A stretch of DNA of 64,000 nt from an uncultured Eubacterium sp. (GTDB lineage Bacteria; Bacillota; Clostridia; Oscillospirales; Acutalibacteraceae): contig CAJTLP010000005.1 in the NCBI GenBank assembly GCA_910577195.1, positions 62,001-126,000 on the forward strand. Direction: 5' to 3'. Both the position numbers and the translations under genes were made by a program. Below, piece after piece: positions 41,373-51,510 of this stretch. The notes under the pieces are model-generated. The model was not told where the DNA came from. It ran no database searches and worked only from the letters and a program-made list of their open reading frames with translations. Numbering within the stretch: position 1 is the first letter of the stretch; every line of letters starts with the position of its first letter.

Positions 41373-42074
41373 TCAAAATCCGAAAACGTTTTCAACAGAA
41401 TTCTCACCAAAGGTTTTTCGTGCCATTTTATACATTGCTTTGGCGTGGATTCTGTCGTGCCAGATAAATCTTCTGAGCACTTTTCTGAGTGACCATTGTT
41501 CATTATAGCTGCCATTAAAGACCCTATTATTCAAGTAATTTTCAGAATCTTCAAGCAAGTCAAAGCCTTTTTTACGGCATTCAAATATAGTACCGGCATT
41601 ATCAGTATAAACACCAATTTCACCGAAATAATAATCATTCACATTTTTTGTGTGCTCATACATTTCAAAAGCCGTTCTCGGCACATCACCATAAAATGTT
41701 CTTCGTGCAGGCAAACAGCTAATATTTTTATCAGGGATGGATTCATAGAGCTTTTGAAAATCCTTTGCTGATTTAAGTGCTATTGCTTTGAGTTTAAAAT
41801 ACTCTTCTTCAGAAAGAGGATGCTTTTCGGACTCAAAAATAACATCCGTATCCGCATCGGATATATTCAATTCTGAACTGTGCTCCTGTATAATCTGAGG
41901 AACAATAATATCCGGCGCTGCTTTATTGCACCATTTCAAATAGGAATTCATTTCCGCAGGCATTTTGCCCAGTGCTGTTTCTCTGCTTTCTCCCCTTGTG
42001 AATGCACCCGGAAAAGCCCATGCATATAAGAGAGTATCATTACCATTATGCTCCCAGATACATTTAACTATCAT
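41373..42074 (-). CDS. HicB-like/DinB-like two-part protein
   Basis: 233 residues from the ATG at 42074, which follows AAGGTGA. The first ~50 residues (WAFPGAFTRGESRETALGKM) look like a HicB/UPF0150 antitoxin-type domain. The rest is helical and ends WHDRIHAKAMYKMARKTFG, as in DinB/YfiT-like four-helix proteins, including the His pair typical of their metal site. The combination is unusual. The stop codon adjoins a MITE copy. Function unknown; a stress or protein-modification role is only a guess. Confidence 0.6.
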   Translation of the reverse strand: MIVKCIWEHNGNDTLLYAWAFPGAFTRGESRETALGKMPAEMNSYLKWCNKAAPDIIVPQIIQEHSSELNISDADTDVIFESEKHPLSEEEYFKLKAIALKSAKDFQKLYESIPDKNISCLPARRTFYGDVPRTAFEMYEHTKNVNDYYFGEIGVYTDNAGTIFECRKKGFDLLEDSENYLNNRVFNGSYNEQWSLRKVLRRFIWHDRIHAKAMYKMARKTFGENSVENVFGF

Positions 42075-42079
42075 CGCAC

Positions 42080-43939
42080 TCACCTTGAAAGCATTGCGTA
42101 TCGGTGAGGGGGAAGAGTTATGATATCGTTTTCGCATTTGAAATCAAAGTACGGATAAGCATTATTCCATTTTTCACCGACGAACAGTTTTGTCTCTTCG
42201 TCATTATTATTAACCGCCACAAGGACGCTGTTATCACTGCAGACACGCTCATAGGCGATGGCAGAATTCTCACAGAACACAGGGACAAACTCACCGTCAA
42301 TCAGTGCCTTTGCTCCGTTTCTGATTTGTCCCAGACGTTTGTACCATTTAAGCAGCTCCTCATTCTGATTATCCCACTGCATACAGGCACGGTTAAAAGG
42401 GTCCTTCATACCCTGCATACCGATTTCATCACCATAATAAATGGACGGTACACCCGGAAGAGTGAACTGAATAAGCGATGCCATTTTCATCATGGAAATA
42501 CCCTTAAGATAATCGTAGGAAGGTAGCTCATTATTTGCGAACTGCCAGTCACGTCCCCTGCCCTCATTGTCAGGACCGGCAAGACGTGTAATCGCACGCT
42601 CGGTATCGTGTGTACCAATATGGTTCATAAGTACGTTGAGCACCTGCGGAGGATAATTTTCCACAATATTCATAACTGAATCGAAGAAATATTCACCGTG
42701 ACCGTAGCGGACAAAATTCAAAACTGCATCGGCAAATGGATAATTCATTACGGAATCAAGCTCTTCACCGAGAAGATACTTTCGTCTCTGTCCATAGGCG
42801 AATTTATTTGTGGCATCCTCCCACACCTCGCCGATAATCACAGCGTTCTCATTTTCCTCTTTCACAGCTTTTCTTAAATCATCAAGGAAAATATCAGGCA
42901 GCTCATCTGCCACATCAAGACGCCAGCCGCTGATACCGCACCTCAGCCATTTACGGAGAATTCCATCCTTACCGCAAATATAGTTACGATAGCTTTCGTC
43001 CTCCTCGATCACTTCAGGAAGCAGCTTAATTCCCCACCATGCGTGGTAATCATCAGGCCAGTTAATAAACTTGTACCAGCTGAAATACGGACTTTCCGTA
43101 CTGTTATAAGCACCGAGCGTATTGTAATGATTATATAAATTAAAGTACTTACTGTCACAGCCTGTATGGCTGAATACACCGTCGAGAATGATGGAAATCC
43201 CATACTTTTCCTTAGCTGTTTTACAGAGGGATTTTAAATCCTCCTCCGTTCCCAGAAGAGTGTCAATCTTTTCATAATCAGCCGTATCATATCTGTGATT
43301 GGAATGTGCCTCAAAAATAGGATTGATATAGATACAGTTCACACCTAAATCTGCAATATAGGGGAGCTTTTCCTCAATGCCCTTGAGGTCGCCGCCGAAA
43401 TAATCATTATTCCAAATGCCGTTCATCTGCTCCTCTTTCCAATAAGGTGTTTCACCCCACCGACGAAGGATGCGTGTTGACGGCATATTCTTTTTTTCAG
43501 CACCTGAATTATAGAATCTGTCAGGGAAAATCTGATAAATGATACCGCCTTTCAGGAAGTCAGGCGTCTTAAAGTTTTTATCATATACGGTCTGCTGAAA
43601 TTCATTCCCTTGTGCTGAGAAATCACCTATTCCGTTTCCTGTATTCATAATCAGGCTTTTGCCCCAAGGGGTGTCAAGCTCGAAATGATAAAAATACAAA
43701 CCAGGTGTAGTGGCTGAAAAATGCAGTTCCCAGTATTCATGATAATCACCGCACATACCTGCCCAGAACATACCGTAATATGCCGTTTCCTCATTCTCAC
43801 CGTCTTTTGTTATGGCAAGGGTTGCACAGCTGCACCTGCAGTCTCTCGGCACTATGATACGGAATTTGCATTGTTCATCTGTGGCAATTGCTGATCGTAT
43901 TGACTTGTATGATTTATCCCTTGAATTAAAAATCAGCAT
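42080..43939 (-). CDS. GH13 alpha-amylase / neopullulanase-like enzyme
   Basis: 619 residues from the ATG at 43939, which follows GAGGATACT; a TTG six codons earlier would lie in the preceding hairpin. A beta-sandwich N-terminal domain (about 1-120) precedes the GH13 barrel. Conserved regions: DGVFSHTG, GWRLDVADE (nucleophile Asp), VIGEVWED (acid Glu), NHIGTHDTER (third Asp). The lack of a signal peptide indicates work on internal or imported alpha-glucan or maltodextrin. It follows glycogen phosphorylase by about 60 bases, consistent with glycogen or starch breakdown. Confidence 0.93.
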   Translation of the reverse strand: MLIFNSRDKSYKSIRSAIATDEQCKFRIIVPRDCRCSCATLAITKDGENEETAYYGMFWAGMCGDYHEYWELHFSATTPGLYFYHFELDTPWGKSLIMNTGNGIGDFSAQGNEFQQTVYDKNFKTPDFLKGGIIYQIFPDRFYNSGAEKKNMPSTRILRRWGETPYWKEEQMNGIWNNDYFGGDLKGIEEKLPYIADLGVNCIYINPIFEAHSNHRYDTADYEKIDTLLGTEEDLKSLCKTAKEKYGISIILDGVFSHTGCDSKYFNLYNHYNTLGAYNSTESPYFSWYKFINWPDDYHAWWGIKLLPEVIEEDESYRNYICGKDGILRKWLRCGISGWRLDVADELPDIFLDDLRKAVKEENENAVIIGEVWEDATNKFAYGQRRKYLLGEELDSVMNYPFADAVLNFVRYGHGEYFFDSVMNIVENYPPQVLNVLMNHIGTHDTERAITRLAGPDNEGRGRDWQFANNELPSYDYLKGISMMKMASLIQFTLPGVPSIYYGDEIGMQGMKDPFNRACMQWDNQNEELLKWYKRLGQIRNGAKALIDGEFVPVFCENSAIAYERVCSDNSVLVAVNNNDEETKLFVGEKWNNAYPYFDFKCENDIITLPPHRYAMLSR

Positions 43940-43955
43940 AGTATCCTCAATCGTC

Positions 43956-43985
43956 AATAGACACGGTAGTTGTACCGTGTCTATT
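43956..43985 (-). other. Intercistronic stem-loop between glgP and the GH13 gene
   Basis: AATAGACACGGTA/TACCGTGTCTATT, a perfect 13-bp stem with a four-base loop, lies after the glgP stop. There is no T run in the direction of transcription, so it probably stabilises or processes mRNA rather than ending it. Confidence 0.6.
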
Positions 43986-44000
43986 TTACTAATTCATTAT

Positions 44001-46529
44001 TTATTTTTTAGCAGTTTTCTTTGTCTGCTTTTTTGCAGTTGTTTTAGAAGTTGCTTTCTTCTCTGTCTTTTTTTCTGTCTTCGCAGCCATAGGAGCACTC
44101 TTTCTTGAGGTCTTAGGCTTTTCCTCAGGAACAGCAACAGGCTTTGTATGCCAGATTCTGTCAGCATAGTCCATAATGGAACGGTCTGCACTGAACACAC
44201 CTGCACCGCTGATATTCATAAGTGACATTCTTGCAAAGCGTTCCTTATCTCTGTAAGCCTGTGCAGAAAGCTGCTGTGCCTTCTGATAATCAGCGAAATC
44301 AGCAAATGCCATATACTGGTCAACATACATAAGTGATGATGTGATTTCACCAAACTGCTTGCCGTTAACACCCTGTGCGATAAAATCAACTGCGCTCTTG
44401 AGTGTACCGTTATTATTCAGGAACTGCATCGGATCATATCCGTCTCTCTTAAGCTGTTCAACCTCAGGTGTTGTAAGACCGAAGATGAAGATATTATCCT
44501 CTCCGACAGCATCATAAATCTCAACATTAGCACCATCCATTGTACCAAGAGTAACTGCACCGTTAAGCATAAGCTTCATATTACCTGTACCTGATGCCTC
44601 TGTACCTGCAAGTGAAATCTGCTCTGAAATATCAGCAGCCGGCATAAGAGCCTCAGCAAGAGATACGCTGTAATCCTCCATAAATACAATCTTGATTCTG
44701 CCCTTGATGTCAGGATCATTATTGACTACCTTTGAAAGTGCGTCGATCAGCTCAATAATCTTCTTAGCCATAAAGTAGCCCGGAGCAGCCTTGGAAGCGA
44801 AGATATACGTTCTCGGCTCATAGTCCATATTCGGATTCGCCTTGAGCATCTGATAATCAGCAATAATATTGAGCACATTAAGCTGCTGTCTCTTATACTC
44901 GTGAAGACGTTTAACCTGAACATTAAAGATTGATGTAGGATCAAGCTCAATGCCGTTTCTCTTTTTAACAATATCCGCAAAGCGCTCTTTGTTAGCAAGC
45001 TTGATTGCATTCAGTCTGTCAAGCACCTGGCTGTCGTCCTTATAGTCACGGAGCTTAAGAAGCTCATCACTCTTTGTGATAAAGCCGTCACCGATAAGCT
45101 CAGTAATGAATTTGGTAAGCTCAGGGTTAGACTGACAAATCCAGCGTCTGAAAGCAATACCATTCGTTACATTTTTGAATTTATCAGGCGTAATTGTATA
45201 GAAATCGTTGAATACTGTATCCTTAAGAATTTCAGAATGGAGTGCAGATACACCGTTTACAGAGTGTGAGCCTGCTACACAAAGGTTAGCCATTCTTACA
45301 ACACCGCCTGATACGATTGCCATTCTTTCAACCTTATCAGCATCGTGGGTTACACCCCAGATGTATGCGCGGAAACGGTTGTCAATTTCCTTAGTAATCT
45401 CATAAATACGCGGAAGAAGTCTTCTGTAAAGGTCCTCACTCCAGCACTCAAGAGCCTCTTTCATAACGGTATGATTTGTGTAAGCAACCGTTCTTGTAAC
45501 AATGCTCCATGCTGTGTCCCAATCGTAGCCGCACTCGTCAAGCATAATTCGCATAAGCTCAGGAATAGCCATTGTAGGGTGCGTATCGTTAATATGAATT
45601 GCAACCTTTTCAGGAAGATTATCGAGTGTACCATAGCTTGTTAAATGACGCTGAATAATATCCTGAACAGATGCTGAAACAAGGAAATACTGCTGACGGA
45701 GCCTCAGTGACTTACCCTCAACCGTATTGTCTGACGGATAAAGCACCTTTGAAATTGCCTCAGCCATAGCTGACTGCTCCATTGCCTTAATATATGAGCC
45801 TGAATTGAAAAGACCCATATCAAGTGCAGGTTTTCTTGCAGCCCAGAGACGAAGACGTGAAACACCCTTGCCTTTACCTGAAACATACATATCATAAGGA
45901 ATAGCAGTAACAGTATTGCAGTCTCTGTGCTCAACGTGATGATAATCACCGTCCCAGCTATCCTCAATCCAGCCTTCAAACTTAACCTCAACTGCTCTTT
46001 CCTCACGAGGTACAAGCCATACGTCACCGCCCGGAAGCCAGAAATCAGGAAGCTCTGTCTGCCAGCCGTCAATCAGCTTCTGCTTAAAAATACCTGCCTC
46101 ATAACGCAGGGAATAGCCCATTGATCTGAAGCCGTTGGTTGCAAGTCCGTCAAGATAGCATGCAGCAAGTCTGCCGAGACCGCCGTTTCCGAGACCGGCG
46201 TCAGGCTCTTCATCATAAAGCTTTTCAAGCTTTACGTCAAAGGATTTCAATGCCTCATCAAAAACAGATGTTAAATCAAGATTATAAAGATTGTTTTTCA
46301 GTGAACGGCCCATAAGGAATTCCATACAAAGATAATAGATTTCCTTTGAGTCCTGCTCCTTAGCCTCGTTGCGAAATTCGCTGTTCATTTCTGAAAGCGT
46401 ATCGCGAACGATCATTGCTACTGCCTTATAGTATTGTTCATTAGTTGCAGTTTTGGGATCCACGCCGAAGAAATGGCTCAGTTTGTCGCTAATAGCTTTC
46501 TTAGCCTGCGAAACAGTCATCTTTTTCAT
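44001..46529 (-). CDS. glgP: Glycogen/alpha-glucan phosphorylase
   Basis: 842 residues. The PLP-binding lysine is in EASGTGNMKLMLNGAVTLGTMDGANVEI; NGGLGRLAACYLDGLAT and KRLHEYKRQQLN are conserved. It releases glucose-1-phosphate from alpha-1,4-glucan. The last ~40 residues form a Lys/Ala/Thr-rich low-complexity tail (TEKKTEKKATSKTTAKKQTK), absent from most GlgP enzymes. It is first in the pair with the GH13 gene; the promoter is at 46585-46613, and GGAGG precedes the ATG. Confidence 0.96.
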   Translation of the reverse strand: MKKMTVSQAKKAISDKLSHFFGVDPKTATNEQYYKAVAMIVRDTLSEMNSEFRNEAKEQDSKEIYYLCMEFLMGRSLKNNLYNLDLTSVFDEALKSFDVKLEKLYDEEPDAGLGNGGLGRLAACYLDGLATNGFRSMGYSLRYEAGIFKQKLIDGWQTELPDFWLPGGDVWLVPREERAVEVKFEGWIEDSWDGDYHHVEHRDCNTVTAIPYDMYVSGKGKGVSRLRLWAARKPALDMGLFNSGSYIKAMEQSAMAEAISKVLYPSDNTVEGKSLRLRQQYFLVSASVQDIIQRHLTSYGTLDNLPEKVAIHINDTHPTMAIPELMRIMLDECGYDWDTAWSIVTRTVAYTNHTVMKEALECWSEDLYRRLLPRIYEITKEIDNRFRAYIWGVTHDADKVERMAIVSGGVVRMANLCVAGSHSVNGVSALHSEILKDTVFNDFYTITPDKFKNVTNGIAFRRWICQSNPELTKFITELIGDGFITKSDELLKLRDYKDDSQVLDRLNAIKLANKERFADIVKKRNGIELDPTSIFNVQVKRLHEYKRQQLNVLNIIADYQMLKANPNMDYEPRTYIFASKAAPGYFMAKKIIELIDALSKVVNNDPDIKGRIKIVFMEDYSVSLAEALMPAADISEQISLAGTEASGTGNMKLMLNGAVTLGTMDGANVEIYDAVGEDNIFIFGLTTPEVEQLKRDGYDPMQFLNNNGTLKSAVDFIAQGVNGKQFGEITSSLMYVDQYMAFADFADYQKAQQLSAQAYRDKERFARMSLMNISGAGVFSADRSIMDYADRIWHTKPVAVPEEKPKTSRKSAPMAAKTEKKTEKKATSKTTAKKQTKKTAKK

Positions 46530-46584
46530 ATAAATCCTCCAAATTATTTTATTTATTTCATTAAATTATTAATCAACTTTGTAC

Positions 46585-46613
46585 ATTATATACTAAATAA
46601 TTGCTTTTGGCAA
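46585..46613 (-). promoter_or_regulatory. Promoter of glgP
   Basis: TTGCCA (46608-46613) and TATAAT (46585-46590) are 17 bases apart on the minus strand. Confidence 0.75.
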
Positions 46614-46638
46614 TAGCAAGTAAATATTTTGCGTCAAA

Positions 46639-48066
46639 TTATTGCTTCTTCTTTTTCAAAAATCTAGCAAATATAAGATCCAACAGCTCCTTAACCTGTC
46701 TGATATTTACAAGAAACATCAGAGCAAACAGCAACGCCTCAATCACATAAAGCACAACACCTGACTTAAGCCATAGTATAAGTGCACTTTGTACAATAAG
46801 AATAACGGTTTCCACAATCATTGTAGGAAGCTGGAAATTCATTTTTACATATTTTCTTGTATTTGCACCTCTTGTTATGAACACCATAAGAAAAGCACAT
46901 ACAGTAGCAATCGCTGCACCATTCGCACCCATTTTCGGAATAAATACAAGGTTCAAAACGATATTGGTTACTGCTCCTGATGATGCAGTAAGCAGCGCCA
47001 TAAACGATTTCTTCTCCGCCATATATACAGATGCAAGGAAATTGACTATGCACGAATACGTTGTGGCAATGATAAGAATCGGAACATATTTCCACGAGTC
47101 ATAATACGATGGTGCAACAAGTATTTTTGTAAACAGCTGACAGAACAGAATAAGTGCCGACGCAACGGCAAATACACCGCCGCTATAAACCCTGAACACC
47201 TTTGAAAAGAATCTCGCCTTTTTCCTGTCTCCGTATTCGTCAACAGCCGAAAGCTGCCATGCATCAATAAATATCTGCGAAAACAGAATAACAAAATTCG
47301 GTATTTTGGATGCCGCAGTGTAAAGTCCGTTGGCAGAAGAGCCTACAAAATAGGTAATCATATATCTGTCAGATACATTGATAATCCACCAAAGAATAAC
47401 CGTCGGAATAAGCGGAACGCAGTATTTCAGCATCTGACCTGCAATTCCCTTTTCCATGAGGTGCGGTCTGATACCTTTATAAAGCTTTGCGGTTACAAAG
47501 AAGAAAATAACCGAGCAGGCATCTGATGCAATGATTGCAAGAATATAGCCTGTAACACCCATTTTAAGCGGACTTAAAAACAGGAAGGTAAACAACAGTG
47601 TTGTCGCAGTCGCAATAATGCCGTCAATAGCGTAAAGCTTAACTCTTCCGCTGCCGCGCACAAATTGCTGACAAAGCTGTCTGAAACCTGAAACAAGTAC
47701 AAACACGTATACCAGTACAATATACTCTCCAAGCTTAAAATCGTTTATCGTTATAAGGCTTATAGGATAAGCAAAAAATAAAAAAACAATGAATCCGATT
47801 ATCGTTGTTCTTACACCGACAGTAAAAACATCTGCCTTATTCTTTGCCTTATCAAGTGAAAATCTCAGTGCCGCACTGTTAACCTGCAATGTAACAATCG
47901 GTATCAGAACATTTACAGTCTGCTGAATGAGGTCTGCTGAACCATAGTCAGCCGTAGTCATCATTCTGGTAACAAACGGCATTAAAAGAAAGGACAATAT
48001 TTTTGATGAGAAGGTTCCGATTGCAAATATGATTGTATTCGATGCAAGCTTTTTATATTTATCCAA
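46639..48066 (-). CDS. Oligosaccharide flippase (MOP/PST family)
   Basis: 475 residues from a TTG start preceded by AAGGAGCAGGG. About fourteen hydrophobic segments run over the full length. The opening ASNTIIFAIGTFSSKILSFLLMPFVTRMMTT matches the polysaccharide-transport (Wzx-like) type of the MOP superfamily. These flip lipid-linked sugars to the outer face of the membrane. No glycosyltransferases are nearby, so the substrate is open; lipid-linked peptidoglycan or spore-envelope precursors are possible. It follows the DUF5050 gene by about 20 bases. Confidence 0.88.
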   Translation of the reverse strand: MDKYKKLASNTIIFAIGTFSSKILSFLLMPFVTRMMTTADYGSADLIQQTVNVLIPIVTLQVNSAALRFSLDKAKNKADVFTVGVRTTIIGFIVFLFFAYPISLITINDFKLGEYIVLVYVFVLVSGFRQLCQQFVRGSGRVKLYAIDGIIATATTLLFTFLFLSPLKMGVTGYILAIIASDACSVIFFFVTAKLYKGIRPHLMEKGIAGQMLKYCVPLIPTVILWWIINVSDRYMITYFVGSSANGLYTAASKIPNFVILFSQIFIDAWQLSAVDEYGDRKKARFFSKVFRVYSGGVFAVASALILFCQLFTKILVAPSYYDSWKYVPILIIATTYSCIVNFLASVYMAEKKSFMALLTASSGAVTNIVLNLVFIPKMGANGAAIATVCAFLMVFITRGANTRKYVKMNFQLPTMIVETVILIVQSALILWLKSGVVLYVIEALLFALMFLVNIRQVKELLDLIFARFLKKKKQ

Positions 48067-48087
48067 GCGTCCCTGCTCCTTTTCAGA

Positions 48088-49374
48088 TTAGTATTGCCAT
48101 TTTCCGTTTTTAAAGGAAATCGTGTTTTCTTTTGATGCTGAGGTATATATACAGCCGCCCTTATAAAGCTTCTGACTTGAGCCAAATAAGAACACATACT
48201 GATAGCCGTATCCGACACCGATTGCATTCATATCATCCGGCTCAAAGGTATAAACCATCAGCTTATCATCCTTTGAATTCATATTGTATTCACGTGCCTG
48301 AATGGTCTTACCGTCAATAGCAGTATAATAAAGCCGGTTGGCATAGACAACAGGATAATCCTTTATTGAGCAGTCTTCAAGAAGAGTTACTGTCTTCTCT
48401 GAGCCGAATTTCTGCCTGTACAGATCATAGGTGCTGTCAGACTGCTTTTTATAATAATAGAAATATCCGCATTCTAACTGAAGGTTCAGTACTTCATCAT
48501 TTTTTGAGTCCTGCATAAAATACCTTCTGTCAGATTTATTCTTTAAATCAACCGTAATATATTCATAATATTTTGATACCTCATCATATGTGGTAAAGAA
48601 AATTCTTGAAAGTGAGATACCTGCAAATTTAACCTTTTTGCCTGACTCAGCCTGATAAAGCACTGTCTTTTCCATAGTATCAGTTGTAATATATCCGACA
48701 GTATTATCCGTACCGATATAATAAAGCTTATCATTATAAAGATAAATAAAATCAATATTGTCAGCCACATTCACCATATCACCGCCGATAATCTGTGCTT
48801 TTTTCAGCTTATGACTGTCTGTATCCACCATATAAATATAATCGGCAAGAACATTGAGACAGGTGAAATGATAGTTATTTACAACAAGCGGCGTATACGT
48901 TTCCGAGTTAGGTTCAAATCTGTAAAGACCTTCCCCTGCAATACTGTAATAAATATAATTTGAGCTGTAGGTCACCATACCATTTGACTTATTCAGCAGA
49001 TTGCCTACCTGATTGCCCTGAAGTGATGTATCAAAAGCAAACTCGTCAAAGGAGGTATAATCATAATTTTTCGGTTTTGTCGTAGTTGGCTTTGTTGTTG
49101 TCTGCGTCGTCGTTGTTGTCGTTGTCTGCTTTAGTATGTCCTCTTTTACAAAAGCTACAACCTGCTGTACTTTTTCTTCAGGCACAAGGCTTGCTATTTT
49201 GAATTCAGGGTCAAACGCTTTCATCGTAATCAGATATGCTGCAACGGCAATAATAAGTATTGAGATAAAAATTAAAAAGTTCTTGCCAGCCTGTTTGCGC
49301 CTGTTAGCCCTTTTGCGTTTTTTCCTTTGCTTTGCTCTTTCCTTTTCGTCCATTGTATTATCTAACCTGTCCAT
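48088..49374 (-). CDS. DUF5050-type membrane-anchored beta-propeller protein
   Basis: 428 residues. A very basic cytoplasmic start (KQRKKRKRANRRKQ) leads into one membrane helix (about 33-52). A Thr-rich linker (KQTTTTTTTQTTTKPTTTKP) follows, and then an extracellular domain of ~300 residues with repeated YIYYS, LYYIG and RLYYTA strands typical of DUF5050 propellers. Probably a cell-surface sensor or binding protein. The start overlaps the end of proA by 17 bases. A second ATG seven codons on has a weaker ribosome site. Confidence 0.78.
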   Translation of the reverse strand: MDRLDNTMDEKERAKQRKKRKRANRRKQAGKNFLIFISILIIAVAAYLITMKAFDPEFKIASLVPEEKVQQVVAFVKEDILKQTTTTTTTQTTTKPTTTKPKNYDYTSFDEFAFDTSLQGNQVGNLLNKSNGMVTYSSNYIYYSIAGEGLYRFEPNSETYTPLVVNNYHFTCLNVLADYIYMVDTDSHKLKKAQIIGGDMVNVADNIDFIYLYNDKLYYIGTDNTVGYITTDTMEKTVLYQAESGKKVKFAGISLSRIFFTTYDEVSKYYEYITVDLKNKSDRRYFMQDSKNDEVLNLQLECGYFYYYKKQSDSTYDLYRQKFGSEKTVTLLEDCSIKDYPVVYANRLYYTAIDGKTIQAREYNMNSKDDKLMVYTFEPDDMNAIGVGYGYQYVFLFGSSQKLYKGGCIYTSASKENTISFKNGKWQY

Positions 49375-50605
49375 TTCCGAAAATTAAATACTTTGTTGTT
49401 GTAAGTTCACAAAGTCCCATCGGTCCTCTTGCGTGAAGCTTCTGGGTTGAAATACCGATTTCAGCACCGAGACCGAATTCACCGCCGTCCGTAAAACGTG
49501 TTGATGCATTGTGATAAACAGATGATGAATCAATTCTGCTCATAAATGCTTTTGAATTTTCTTCATTGTCTGTAATAATAGCCTCTGAATGCCCTGTTGA
49601 ATTTTCATTGATGTGCTCAATTGCCTCGTCAAGACTATCCACCGTTTTAACGCTGATAATATAATCAAGATATTCTGTGGAAAAATCGCTTTCATCTGCT
49701 GCCTTGATATCAGGACAAGCCTTCTGTGCTCTCTCATCACCGCGTATTTCAACATTTTTTTCATCAAGTCTCTTCTTAATCATAGGCAATGCCTTATCAA
49801 TAACCGCACTGTGAATAACGAGACTTTCACAAGCGTTGCACACACCTATACGCTGCGTCTTTGCATTAAAAATAATTTCACTCGCCATATCAATATCCGC
49901 ATATTCGTCAACATAAATATGGCAGTTTCCTGAGCCTGTTTCAATAACAGGAACTGTTGAATTTTCAACAACAGCCTTGATAAGTGCCTTACCGCCGCGA
50001 GGAATCAGGCAATCAAGAACACCCTTCATTCTCATAAGCTCAGTTGAAGATTCCCTGCTTGTATCGGTTACAAGCTGTATGGAATCCTTTGGAAGTCCTG
50101 TACTTTCAACAGCATTTCTCATAACCTCTGCGATTGCTATATTGGAATGGATAGCCTCCTTGCCGCCGCGAAGAATAACTGCATTTCCGCTTTTCAGGCA
50201 AAGTGCTGCTGCATCGGCAGTAACATTCGGACGTGCCTCATAAATAATACCTATAACGCCCATTGCACAGGAAACCTTCTGTATCTTAAGTCCATTCGGA
50301 CGAACGATTTCATCAAGCACGATACCACAGGGGTCATCAAGCTTTGACACCTGAATACAGCCGTCGGCTATACCTTTGATTCTGTCCTCATTGAGCATAA
50401 GGCGGTCAAGCAGACCTTCATTAAGTCCTGCATTTCGGCCATTCTCCAAATCTATTTCATTCTGCTCAATTATATAATCTGTATGATTGACAAGCTCTTT
50501 TGCAATTTCTTCAAGTGCAGCATTCTTCTGCTGTGTCGTTACAGATGCAAGAGCACCTGCCGCCTTTTTTGCATTTACACCTAACTGTTCTAACAATTCA
50601 ATCAC
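49358..50605 (-). CDS. proA: Gamma-glutamyl phosphate reductase
   Basis: 415 residues, normal length. Family motifs CAMGVIGIIYEARPNVTADAAALCLKSGN, GGKEAIHSN, and the active-site Cys in RIGVCNACESLVIH are present. It reduces glutamyl-5-phosphate with NADPH in proline synthesis. The GTG start overlaps the proB stop by four bases, so the two are coupled. No proC nearby. Confidence 0.97.
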   Translation of the reverse strand: MIELLEQLGVNAKKAAGALASVTTQQKNAALEEIAKELVNHTDYIIEQNEIDLENGRNAGLNEGLLDRLMLNEDRIKGIADGCIQVSKLDDPCGIVLDEIVRPNGLKIQKVSCAMGVIGIIYEARPNVTADAAALCLKSGNAVILRGGKEAIHSNIAIAEVMRNAVESTGLPKDSIQLVTDTSRESSTELMRMKGVLDCLIPRGGKALIKAVVENSTVPVIETGSGNCHIYVDEYADIDMASEIIFNAKTQRIGVCNACESLVIHSAVIDKALPMIKKRLDEKNVEIRGDERAQKACPDIKAADESDFSTEYLDYIISVKTVDSLDEAIEHINENSTGHSEAIITDNEENSKAFMSRIDSSSVYHNASTRFTDGGEFGLGAEIGISTQKLHARGPMGLCELTTTKYLIFGNGQVR

Positions 50606-51390
50606 TCACCCTTCGCTGAAAAATATGTACCTATGCTCTGTCCCTCAAGAACTTTATAAATGGAAGTCGGCTTTTCGCCATTCATAATGATTACAGGAAT
50701 ACCTGAATCAGTTGCAATCTTTGCCGCCTTTATTTTAGTTGTAAAGCCGCCTGTTCCCTTTTCACCTGCATCACCTGCAATTTCAAACAGCTCCGGTGTT
50801 ATTTCCTCAACATATGAAATCAGCTTTGCATTTTCATTTTTGCTTGGATTATCATCATAAAGACCATCCGTATCTGTCAGCATGATTAATAAATCGGCAT
50901 CTATAAGACTTGCAACGGTTGCACTCAGGCAATCGTTATCACCGTTTAAAAGCTCTTCAACGTAAACGGAGTCGTTTTCATTCACAATCGGAAGAGCACC
51001 ATAATCAAGAAGCTGATTAAAGGTATCAAGAAGATGCCCTTTCTCAAGCTCATTTGAAAGCGTATCGGCAGTGAACAAAAGCTGGCTGACAATTACACCG
51101 TATTCCGAAAACATTTTATCATAAAGAAACATCAGCTCACACTGACCAACTGCTGCCGAAGCCTGCAAACCTCTTGTTGTTTTGGGTTTAGCGGAAAGTC
51201 CTAATTTTGCCGCACCGATTCCAACGGCACCGCTGGATACCAAAACGATTTCGTTGCCTGCATTTTTCAAATCCGATAAAACGGAAACCAGCTTGGCAAC
51301 CCTCGCAATATTTGTTTTTCCTGTCTGATGCGTTAAGGTTGATGTACCAACCTTAACAACGATTCTCTTCTTTCCTTCAACTTTTGCCAT
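50602..51390 (-). CDS. proB: Glutamate 5-kinase, short form
   Basis: 262 residues, consisting only of the amino acid kinase domain. Motifs VKVGTSTLTH, LVSSGAVGIGAAKL, VNENDSV, ITDTDGLY-type LTDTDGLYDDNP and GTGGFTTKIKAAKIATDSG are seen. It phosphorylates glutamate, the first proline step. The PUA domain of ~100 residues found at the C-terminus of many ProB proteins is absent, as in some other clostridial enzymes. Feedback inhibition by proline resides in the kinase domain. Confidence 0.97.
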   Translation of the reverse strand: MAKVEGKKRIVVKVGTSTLTHQTGKTNIARVAKLVSVLSDLKNAGNEIVLVSSGAVGIGAAKLGLSAKPKTTRGLQASAAVGQCELMFLYDKMFSEYGVIVSQLLFTADTLSNELEKGHLLDTFNQLLDYGALPIVNENDSVYVEELLNGDNDCLSATVASLIDADLLIMLTDTDGLYDDNPSKNENAKLISYVEEITPELFEIAGDAGEKGTGGFTTKIKAAKIATDSGIPVIIMNGEKPTSIYKVLEGQSIGTYFSAKGE

Positions 51391-51510
51391 AACGCACTAC
51401 TCCACAATAATACAATTATTGATATTGTAACACATATATCGCAACAATTAAATATTTTTTTGAATGTTTTTTTAATTTTCGGTAAAAAATAACTATCGGA
51501 GGTAATATGT

